From Planctomycetota bacterium (lineage in GTDB: Bacteria; Planctomycetota; Planctomycetia; Planctomycetales; Planctomycetaceae), in NCBI GenBank assembly GCA_023429275.1, contig JAEYWB010000274.1, positions 1 through 6,505 of the forward strand: a stretch of DNA of 6,505 bases. Reading direction: 5' to 3'. The notes under the pieces are model-generated. The model worked only from the letters and a program-made list of their open reading frames with translations. It was not told the DNA's origin and searched no databases. Each line of letters starts with the position of its first letter. The stretch's first letter is position 1. Of the stretch, positions 1 through 5,145 are shown one piece after another. The position numbers and the translations under genes are program-made.

Positions 1-132
1 GATCCAGGGTTCCTCGACATGGATGAGGTGAAGCTCCGCGCCATAGGCGGCGGCCATATCGCACGCCCCGCGCAGGGCTTCGAGGCAGTTGTCGCTGAAG
101 TCGACGGGAACAGCGATTCGCTTGATATTCAT
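1..132 (-). CDS. Universal stress protein (UspA family), N-terminal 44 codons
   Basis: The gene starts at the ATG complementary to 130-132 and runs off the left edge. The 44 visible residues begin MNIKRIAVPVDFSDNCLEAL and continue to HLIHVEEPWI. This is the first beta strand of a UspA fold (hydrophobic IAVPVDFS, with the Asp that contacts nucleotide in ATP-binding members), an alpha helix rich in Ala, and the second strand (LHLIHV). A ribosome binding site GGAGAG (complement of 140-145) precedes the start at good distance. UspA-fold proteins are cytoplasmic and act in stress, starvation or low-oxygen survival. Whether this one binds ATP cannot be told, because the C-terminal G-rich loop lies outside. 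It follows the metal ATPase in the same direction with a 159-base gap holding its own weak sigma-54-like promoter, so it may be partly independent. Family assignment is firm; the specific role is unknown. Confidence 0.88.
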   Translation of the reverse strand, partial: MNIKRIAVPVDFSDNCLEALRGACDMAAAYGAELHLIHVEEPWI

Positions 133-198
133 GAGACTGCTCTCCAGTACCCGCAAGCCGCCCGGCCGACTGATCCGACCGTGCTGCCCGACGAAAAA

Positions 199-214
199 GG
201 CAAACGCCGTACCT
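199..214 (-). promoter_or_regulatory. Possible sigma-54 (-24/-12) promoter for the universal stress protein gene
   Basis: Read on the minus strand the site is AGGTACGGCGTTTGCC. Compared with TGGCACG-N4-TTGCW it keeps the essential GG and GC with ten bases between them, as well as ACG and TTGC, and differs at three places. Transcription would start near 188, giving a leader of about 56 bases that contains the GGAGAG ribosome binding site. It is the weakest or second weakest of the four candidates here, and is credible mainly because the others exist and an NtrC-type activator is encoded nearby. Confidence 0.4.
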
Positions 215-291
215 CAGTGCGGAAACCCCTGAAACGATCGCCGAGACCGGGGTCGCGACACGGATGGTGGGCTTTCCGGCGCGCCCTGGTG

Positions 292-2277
292 TCACGAAGC
301 GCGCGGTTCCTGGGCGGCACGGAGCGATGGTGAGCTTTCCTGGCACGGCGGCTCGATGTCGTTGAGCTCCTCGCCGACCGGGACCTGACCGGCCCGCAGA
401 GCGTTGATGACCGCCAGGACATCGATCCCCTCCTGAAGCAGCGCGCCGTCGACGGGGGGCAGGAAACCGGCCGCCGCGAAGAGCATTCCCACAAAGCTCA
501 ACGCCATCCCACCCACGGCGCTCTCCAGGGCGATCCGTCGCATGCGCCGGCCGATGTGAAGAAACTCATCGACTTTCTGGAGGGAATTCTCGAGGACGAC
601 CGCCCCCGCCGCCTCGGCGGTGACATCTCCCTGGCCGAAGGCGATCCCGACCGTCGCCGCAGTCAGTGCGGGGGCGTCGTTGATTCCGTCTCCCATGTAG
701 AGGGTCGGCGATTGAGCGGTCTCCCGCCGGACGAGGGCCAGCTTCTGTTCTGGCGTCTGATCGGCGTAAACCTCTGTGATGCCGACCGCCGCGGCGAGAT
801 CCCTCGCTTCCACTTCCCGGTCCCCGGAGACGAGCAGCACTCGTTCGAAACGATGTCGCGGCAGATGTGCCAGGAAGGATCGGCTGTCGCGCCGAGGGGC
901 GTCCCGGAACCGCAGGAGTGCGGCCGGATGGTCATCGACGAGGATGATGCATTCAAGCCCCGTTGTCGCGGGGGGGAGGTCGCTTGCGGCGAGCGTCCCG
1001 CGGCGGATCAGCTTCGCACGACCGGTCACTTCGATGGAGTGGTCTTCGACACGTCCCGTGAGTCCCCGTCCCGGGGGTTCCGCGACCTCGCTTGCTTGAG
1101 GGATTGCAACGGTCCGCTCGCGGGCGGCCCGGAGGACCGCATCTGCCAGGGGATGCTTCGAGTACTGCTCGAGGGCCGCGGCGAGCCGGAACGCCTCCAT
1201 CGCGTCGACCGGGCTGCCAGGAAGGGGGACGGATTCGGTCAGGCTCGGCCGGCCGTAGGTCAATGTCCCGGTCTTGTCGAAGATCGCGACGCGGCATTCG
1301 TCGATCCGCTCGAGGACGGCGGGATCGCGGATAATGATCCCCCGCCGGGCCGCCAGCGAGATTCCCCCCAGAACGGCGACCGGGATCGCGATGAGCAGCG
1401 GGCAGGGAGTGGCGACGACCAGCACCGCCAGGAACCGTCCAGGTTCACCACTGGCGAGCCATGCCAGTCCCGCGACGGCCACCGCGAGAGGCGTATACCA
1501 GCCGCCGAGCTGATCGGCGATCCTTCGCATCCGGGGGCGACGCTGCTCGGCCTCGCGCATCACCCCCATGATTCGTGCGTATCGGGAGTCGACCGGGAGC
1601 CGATCGGCCCGGATCGTCAGGGCTGACGCTCCGTTGACCGCTCCCGAGAGGACCGCCGCACCCGGGGCCTTGGCGATCTGGTAGGGCTCTCCGGTCAGGT
1701 AGGACTCGTCCATGCTTCCGTGTCCCGCGAGGACGGTTCCATCCACGGGGCAGACTTCGTGCGGCAGGACGACGAGCTCGTCGCCGACTTCGATCGCTTC
1801 CAGCGGGATATCCACCGGATGCCCCTCCCGACGACGATGAGCGATCGCCGGAATCCGCTTTGCCAGCGCCTCCAGAACCGAGGAGGCCTTCCGCATCGCG
1901 AAGAGCTCGAGAGTCTGTCCGCCGGACAGCATCAGGACGATGATGAGCCCGGCGAGGTACTCTCCCTGGAGTGCCGCGGTCGCGATCGACAGCCCAGCCA
2001 GGAAGTCGGCGCCGAACTCACCCCGCCGTGCCTGCCCCGCCAGCTGCCAGAGCAAGGGGAGGCCGCCGAAAAGGAGGCCTCCCACCAGCGGAATGTCCTG
2101 AATCGCGATCGGGCCGGCCGAGAGAGAGACGCCACTCCATCGCAAGAGGAGATGGAGGAGGATCAGGCCCACCGACATCGCCGCAATGGCGATTGTTCGC
2201 GTCGTCTCACCGGATGAGGCCCGCGGCGCCGCAGCGACGTTCGGAGTCGCGGAGTCCTCAGCGATGGATCGAGGCAT
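292..2277 (-). CDS. Heavy-metal-translocating P-type ATPase, P1B with TPC motif (P1B-5-like)
   Basis: This 661-residue inner-membrane pump should use ATP to export a transition metal from the cytoplasm. Seen in the sequence: about eight membrane segments (roughly 28-46, 61-80, 88-103, 105-124, 259-277, 281-304, 583-604, 608-627); actuator TGE at 195-197; T290-P291-C292-P293 in the metal-binding membrane helix; DKTGT with the phosphorylated Asp334; the P1B signature His375-Pro376; GDGIND at 529-534; and QEGID at 615-619 in the last helix. There is no N-terminal HMA domain or CxxC. From family knowledge, TPC instead of CPC, CPH or SPC points to the P1B-5 class, whose one characterised member known to me (rhizobial Nia) handles nickel and iron. 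The C-terminal haemerythrin domain of that protein is absent here; a short polar tail takes its place. No strong ribosome binding site is visible before the ATG. The gene begins 80 bases after the class II cytochrome and is probably co-transcribed with it. Pump class is certain; the metal is inferred. Confidence 0.95.
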   Translation of the reverse strand: MPRSIAEDSATPNVAAAPRASSGETTRTIAIAAMSVGLILLHLLLRWSGVSLSAGPIAIQDIPLVGGLLFGGLPLLWQLAGQARRGEFGADFLAGLSIATAALQGEYLAGLIIVLMLSGGQTLELFAMRKASSVLEALAKRIPAIAHRRREGHPVDIPLEAIEVGDELVVLPHEVCPVDGTVLAGHGSMDESYLTGEPYQIAKAPGAAVLSGAVNGASALTIRADRLPVDSRYARIMGVMREAEQRRPRMRRIADQLGGWYTPLAVAVAGLAWLASGEPGRFLAVLVVATPCPLLIAIPVAVLGGISLAARRGIIIRDPAVLERIDECRVAIFDKTGTLTYGRPSLTESVPLPGSPVDAMEAFRLAAALEQYSKHPLADAVLRAARERTVAIPQASEVAEPPGRGLTGRVEDHSIEVTGRAKLIRRGTLAASDLPPATTGLECIILVDDHPAALLRFRDAPRRDSRSFLAHLPRHRFERVLLVSGDREVEARDLAAAVGITEVYADQTPEQKLALVRRETAQSPTLYMGDGINDAPALTAATVGIAFGQGDVTAEAAGAVVLENSLQKVDEFLHIGRRMRRIALESAVGGMALSFVGMLFAAAGFLPPVDGALLQEGIDVLAVINALRAGQVPVGEELNDIEPPCQESSPSLRAAQEPRAS

Positions 2278-2357
2278 GTCATCGACCGGCGGGAGTGTCG
2301 TTCGCCCGGTGTCCGCAGCATCTTACGCCGGTTCCGCCGCGAAGACCGGCAGGCCGA

Positions 2358-2837
2358 TCACTTCTTGTCCGCCGGCTGCTTGTCGTCTGCGGGTTTCTGT
2401 GCAGCGGCGGGCGCCGCTTTTCGAACGTGGTCGTGACAGTCGACGCAGGAAATGGTCACGTCGAACCAGGCCAGCGCCGCCTTGTCGTAGCCATCCTTTT
2501 CGGCCGCGACGAGAAGCCTCTCGACCGCCTCGCGGAACTGCCGGTTGTGGAGACGATACTCCCGATCGGTGAGGACCTGGAACTTCTCCGCCTTGCTCAT
2601 CTCCAGGAGGGCATTTCCCCCTTTGCGGATCAGCGCACCGTTCTCCATGACGATCCCTTCGAGGATCTCGCTCGACGCATCCATCTTCCGATGCATGTAC
2701 TGCTGGATCGACGACTTGTGCGGTGCGGGATCATCCGCATGGGAGGGACGTCCTGCCTGAAGGGCGAGCAGGCTGGTGACCACGCCCACGCAAACCGAGA
2801 GGAAGGCGAGAACGTAGCGTCGATGAGGAGTGGCCAT
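2358..2837 (-). CDS. Exported monohaem cytochrome, class II (cytochrome c'-like)
   Basis: The product has 159 residues. It starts with MATPHRRYVLAF and a hydrophobic stretch to about residue 28, then Ser-His-Ala at 32-34, a good signal peptidase I site, so it is periplasmic. The mature part is predicted mostly helical, with a single haem-attachment motif C131-V-D-C134-H135 near the C-terminus followed by D-H-V-R. A haem site close to the C-terminus of a roughly 125-residue helical protein is the layout of class II cytochromes (cytochrome c' and cytochrome c-556 types), which bind gases or carry electrons. An Ala/Pro/Lys-rich tail follows. The frame is open upstream to an ATG at 2978, but that lies upstream of the predicted transcription start (about 2944) and would bury the signal peptide, so 2837 is preferred. 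No clear ribosome binding site is seen. It leads a probable operon with the metal ATPase. Haem protein: confident; c' subfamily: moderate. Confidence 0.85.
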   Translation of the reverse strand: MATPHRRYVLAFLSVCVGVVTSLLALQAGRPSHADDPAPHKSSIQQYMHRKMDASSEILEGIVMENGALIRKGGNALLEMSKAEKFQVLTDREYRLHNRQFREAVERLLVAAEKDGYDKAALAWFDVTISCVDCHDHVRKAAPAAAQKPADDKQPADKK

Positions 2838-2954
2838 GATGGATCCGATGAAGGAGGGGAGTCGCCCGTTGCCCAGGCGAGGATTCGCGGTCCGATCCGC
2901 GACAGATCCACCTGGGGCGTCGTCTCCCGACGTCAGGCGTTCGAAGACGCCTGT

Positions 2955-2970
2955 TGCAATGGACGTGCCG
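2955..2970 (-). promoter_or_regulatory. Sigma-54 (-24/-12) promoter for the class II cytochrome and metal ATPase genes
   Basis: On the minus strand the site reads CGGCACGTCCATTGCA, which matches TGGCACG-N4-TTGCW at every fixed position except the first base. The GG and GC elements are exactly ten bases apart. Transcription would begin about 12 bases beyond the GC, near 2944, leaving about 107 bases of leader before the ATG at 2837. A candidate activator site lies about 145 bases upstream of that start, a normal distance for sigma-54 activators. This is the best promoter in the window. Confidence 0.78.
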
Positions 2971-3086
2971 GGGAGCATATTGAAGGGGCCCCCCTCTCGG
3001 CCAGCGATGGCGTCTTCTCCCTCGAGTCAGGCCCGATTCGGCACGGTCTCGCGATGTGCGGGGCTCGCTTCCTCAAGCCACAATCC

Positions 3087-3100
3087 CACACTGTGTGACA
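3087..3100. promoter_or_regulatory. Candidate upstream activator site with dyad (CACTGTGTGAC)
   Basis: CACACTGTGTGACA contains the perfect inverted repeat CACAC-T-GTGTG (3087-3097). The 11 bases at 3089-3099 recur exactly at 4886-4896 in the divergent region upstream of the dihaem lipoprotein. A partial copy, ACTGTG at 3112-3117, sits 22 bases, about two helical turns, from the ACTGTG at 3090. The location upstream of a sigma-54-like promoter next to an NtrC-type gene suggests a binding site for that regulator; this is inference. Confidence 0.5.
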
Positions 3101-3143
3101 GCCTGACTCAGACTGTGCCGGGGCGGGCCGACCTCCTCAGGCG

Positions 3144-3169
3144 CCGTCGACCGCTTTTTCGTTCGACGG
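3144..3169. repeat. Inverted repeat just beyond the regulator stop codon
   Basis: CCGTCGA (3144-3150) and TCGACGG (3163-3169) form a perfect seven-base stem with a 12-base loop that includes TTTTT on the plus strand. It lies about 55 bases past the end of the regulator gene and could stop or stabilise its minus-strand message. The T-run is in the loop rather than after the stem and the loop is large, so it is not a standard factor-independent terminator. Confidence 0.3.
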
Positions 3170-3223
3170 GATCCTTCCAAGTGCCGGGGGCGAATCGTTG
3201 TTCCGCAACGAGGAGAGTTCCGC

Positions 3224-4633
3224 TCAGACCGTCTCCGGGTCGATGTTCAACCGCTCGAACAGTCGATAGAGCTTGCGGCGATGGATTCCCAGGACGCGGG
3301 CCGCCTGGGCCTTGTTTCCCCGCTCGCGGCGAAGAATGTCGATAACGTGTTGCCGTTCCCGCTCCTGAAGCGTGTCGCCCGACTGCGCCGCGGGCTTTGA
3401 ACCTTCCGCGGATTCTTCGCCCTCCTCACGCTCGACGATCAGGTTTTCTTTCTGTCCGGGATGAAGGGCGGCCTGCACAACCTCGCGCGGCAGATCGTCA
3501 AGCACGATCACATTGGAGTCCGCGAGGATCTTGGCTCGTTCGAGCGCATTCATGAGCTGACGGATATTCCCGGGCCAGCGGTAGGCCTCGAGCGCGGCCA
3601 TCGCCTCGGGATCGACCTTCCACTCCTCTCCGAGGAACGATTCGACGAGGAGGGGGAGGTCCCCTTTCCGCTCCCGGAGCGGCGGAAGAACCAGCGAGAA
3701 GACGTTGATCCGGTAATAGAGGTCCTCACGGAACCGTCCCGCCTGGACTTCCCGCTCCATCTCCCGATTCGTCGCGGCGATGATCCGGACGTCGACCTTC
3801 CGCTCCTGGTGGGACCCGATTCTCCGCAGGGAGCCGTCCTCGAGAACGCGAAGCAACTTGGGCTGAAGGGCGAGTGGCAGCTCTCCGATTTCGTCGATGA
3901 ACAGCGTTCCGCCGTCGGCGACCTCGAACAGACCGGTCTTCGTGGCCGCGGCCCCGGTGAAAGAGCCCTTCTCGTGGCCGAACAGCTCGCTCTCGACAAG
4001 CGTTTCCGGCAACGCGGCACAGTTGATCGTCACGAACGGCTTGTCCGCTCGCGGACTCGCGGCCTGGAGCGCCCTGGCGACGAGTTCCTTGCCGGTCCCG
4101 CTCTCCCCCTGGATGAGCACGGCCTTGTTGGAGCGTCCGACCCGCTCGATCAGCCGGAAGACGCTCTGCATGACGGGGGACTGGCCGACAATCTTCGGCG
4201 GCCGCTGTTCCCGCTGGATGAGTGTCTTGAGGTTGCGGTTCTCCCGCTGAAGGCGGCCGTGCTCGCAGACAAGCCGGCAGCGGCGTTCCAGTTCCGCGAG
4301 CGGGAACGGCTTGGTCTGGTAGTCACGAGCTCCGAGCTTCATCGCCTCCACCGCGTTCTCGATCGTCGCCTGGCCGGTGAGAATGATGACCTCGACCTCC
4401 GACTCGGCGGCCCGCATCCGCTGGAGAACTTCGAGCCCCGAAATCCCCGGCATATTCATGTCGCAGACGACGACGTCGAACTGCCGCCGTTCGAGTTCGA
4501 GGAGCGCTTCCTGACCGTTCGCCGCCTGATGAACCGTGTGTCCCTTCCGGGTCAGCCACTGGGCCGCAAGCTGGCGGAACTCGTCTTCATCCTCCACGAG
4601 GAGGAGATTCATTGGTGCGGTGTTCTCTGACAT
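3224..4633 (-). CDS. NtrC-family sigma-54-dependent response regulator
   Basis: With the start chosen here the product has 469 residues. Domain order is receiver (about 8-115), short linker helix, AAA+ sigma-54 activator domain (about 147-375), acidic Glu-rich linker (about 400-425) and a Fis-type helix-turn-helix (about 425-462). Visible key residues: acidic pair E14-D15, phosphoacceptor Asp58 in VVVCDMNMPG, Lys108 in TKPF, Walker A GESGTGKE at 176-183, sigma-54 contact loop GSFTGA at 223-228 (usual form GAFTGA), Walker B FIDEIGELP at 245-253, and FREDLYYRINV at 301-311. It is cytoplasmic: phosphorylation should drive oligomer formation and ATP-dependent opening of sigma-54 promoters. The frame extends 13 codons upstream to an ATG at 4672, but the ATG at 4633 follows GGGTGA at seven bases and gives MSENTAPMNLLLVEDE, so it is preferred. 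No histidine kinase lies in the window. The sigma-54-like promoters on both sides make it the likely local activator. Family is certain; targets are inferred. Confidence 0.96.
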   Translation of the reverse strand: MSENTAPMNLLLVEDEDEFRQLAAQWLTRKGHTVHQAANGQEALLELERRQFDVVVCDMNMPGISGLEVLQRMRAAESEVEVIILTGQATIENAVEAMKLGARDYQTKPFPLAELERRCRLVCEHGRLQRENRNLKTLIQREQRPPKIVGQSPVMQSVFRLIERVGRSNKAVLIQGESGTGKELVARALQAASPRADKPFVTINCAALPETLVESELFGHEKGSFTGAAATKTGLFEVADGGTLFIDEIGELPLALQPKLLRVLEDGSLRRIGSHQERKVDVRIIAATNREMEREVQAGRFREDLYYRINVFSLVLPPLRERKGDLPLLVESFLGEEWKVDPEAMAALEAYRWPGNIRQLMNALERAKILADSNVIVLDDLPREVVQAALHPGQKENLIVEREEGEESAEGSKPAAQSGDTLQERERQHVIDILRRERGNKAQAARVLGIHRRKLYRLFERLNIDPETV

Positions 4634-4719
4634 CCCGAATTCACCCGGCTTGAATGCGGCGTCCTGGGGCATTGTGAAAGAATGCGGCGCGCGACGCGAT
4701 CCGTTCCCGGTCGGTGAGA

Positions 4720-4735
4720 AGCATCTCAGGTGCCG
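4720..4735 (-). promoter_or_regulatory. Possible sigma-54 (-24/-12) promoter for the regulator gene
   Basis: On the minus strand the site reads CGGCACCTGAGATGCT. It keeps GGCAC, the essential GC and their ten-base spacing, but has three mismatches to TGGCACG-N4-TTGCW, including one in the TTGC element. Transcription would begin near 4709, upstream of both possible regulator starts. The repeat cluster at 4860-4896 lies 150-190 bases upstream. If real, the regulator activates its own gene. Confidence 0.4.
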
Positions 4736-4859
4736 GAGCAGCGAGAGACGTTACCGCCGCCCGCATTCGGCCGGACCTTGTGCGATCCGTTCTGGCGGCG
4801 ACAGACCTTTCGCATCACAGACACTTTCCGATGGATTTGATTCATCAGCGCGCAGTGAA

Positions 4860-4896
4860 GTGTGCCATGGTGTGACCGGCAGGCTCACTGTGTGAC
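4860..4896. promoter_or_regulatory. Phased GTGTGAC repeats, candidate regulator binding array
   Basis: GTGTGCC starts at 4860, GTGTGAC at 4870 and GTGTGAC at 4890, spacings of 10 and 20 bases, so all face the same side of the helix. The last copy is part of the dyad TCAC-TGT-GTGA (4885-4895) and of the 11-base sequence repeated at 3089-3099. The array is about 210-245 bases before the predicted start of the dihaem cytochrome message and 150-190 before that of the regulator. Binding by the adjacent NtrC-type protein is inferred. Confidence 0.5.
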
Positions 4897-5078
4897 GCGG
4901 CGTCGCGCGCTCCGGGGCGGTTGCGACCCCATGAAATCCTTGTCCTTCGTTTCCCTGGACCGGGAACGATAGTTCTTGCGGCTCACCATACTGCTGGTTG
5001 TTCGCCAGAGAAGAAACGCCTGCTGCGGCTGTGCTTCGCCTGTCGCAGCCAGGATGTCTCCCCGAGACGTGCACCTCC

Positions 5079-5094
5079 CGGCATCCGGCTTGCA
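5079..5094 (+). promoter_or_regulatory. Sigma-54 (-24/-12) promoter for the dihaem cytochrome gene
   Basis: The site CGGCATCCGGCTTGCA has the GG and GC elements ten bases apart, GGCA at -24 and a perfect TTGCA at -12; it differs from TGGCACG-N4-TTGCW at three positions. The start of transcription would be near 5105, about 41 bases before the GTG start codon at 5146. That leader contains the ribosome binding site, so all parts fit together. Confidence 0.65.
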
Positions 5095-5133
5095 ATGACC
5101 GCCGCCAGTGAACCGATCTGGGCGAAACCTGGC

Positions 5134-5141
5134 GGGAGGAG
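5134..5141 (+). promoter_or_regulatory. Strong ribosome binding site that sets the GTG start
   Basis: GGGAGGAG, a near-ideal anti-16S match, ends four bases before the GTG at 5146. No comparable site precedes the in-frame ATG codons at 4921 or 5095. It therefore decides the start of the dihaem lipoprotein gene. Confidence 0.85.
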
Positions 5142-5145
5142 ACGT

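Larger units (their letters stand above)
2838..3223. other. Intergenic region, 386 bases, between regulator and class II cytochrome gene
   Basis: No supported gene lies here. From right to left it holds an inverted repeat at 3144-3169, a candidate activator site at 3087-3100 with a further ACTGTG at 3112-3117, a strong sigma-54-like promoter at 2955-2970, and an untranslated leader of about 107 bases from roughly 2944 to 2838. Open frames crossing it on the plus strand are overlaps with no recognisable protein features. Confidence 0.75.
4634..5145. other. Divergent intergenic region, 512 bases, between regulator and dihaem cytochrome gene
   Basis: This is the control region for both directions. 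It holds a possible minus-strand sigma-54 promoter for the regulator (4720-4735), a cluster of GTGTGAC-type repeats (4860-4896), a plus-strand sigma-54-like promoter (5079-5094) and a strong ribosome binding site (5134-5141). Open frames across it on either strand show no recognisable domains, and I accept none as a gene. Confidence 0.75.

Noticed and set aside
194..222. Factor-independent terminator after the ATPase gene (imperfect stem then TTTTT on the minus strand)
   Set aside because: The stem has a mismatch, six bases separate it from the pairing nearest the T-run, and much of it overlaps the sigma-54-like site that explains the conserved bases.
556..1626. Long plus-strand open frame of 356 codons inside the metal ATPase gene
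   Set aside because: It is antisense to a clear P1B ATPase, has no recognisable domain and is rich in Arg, Gly and Pro as expected for a shadow frame in GC-rich DNA.
2838..2978. N-terminal extension of the class II cytochrome from an ATG at 2978
   Set aside because: The start codon lies upstream of the predicted transcription start, and the extension would place 47 polar residues before the signal peptide.
3461..4630. Plus-strand open frame of 389 codons over the regulator
   Set aside because: Fully antisense to the NtrC-type gene, whose motifs are intact; no domain or export signal is visible in the antisense protein.
4634..4672. Thirteen-codon N-terminal extension of the regulator
   Set aside because: No ribosome binding site precedes the ATG at 4672, while the ATG at 4633 has GGGTGA at suitable distance; the case is not absolute.
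4849..4866. Sigma-54-like sequence on the minus strand beginning TGGCAC
   Set aside because: The GC element is eleven rather than ten bases from GG, and spacing is strict for sigma-54 promoters.
4872..4888. CRP/FNR-like site GTGA...TCAC
   Set aside because: The half-sites are nine bases apart, whereas CRP and related sites need six between TGTGA and TCACA; the phased-repeat reading explains the bases better.
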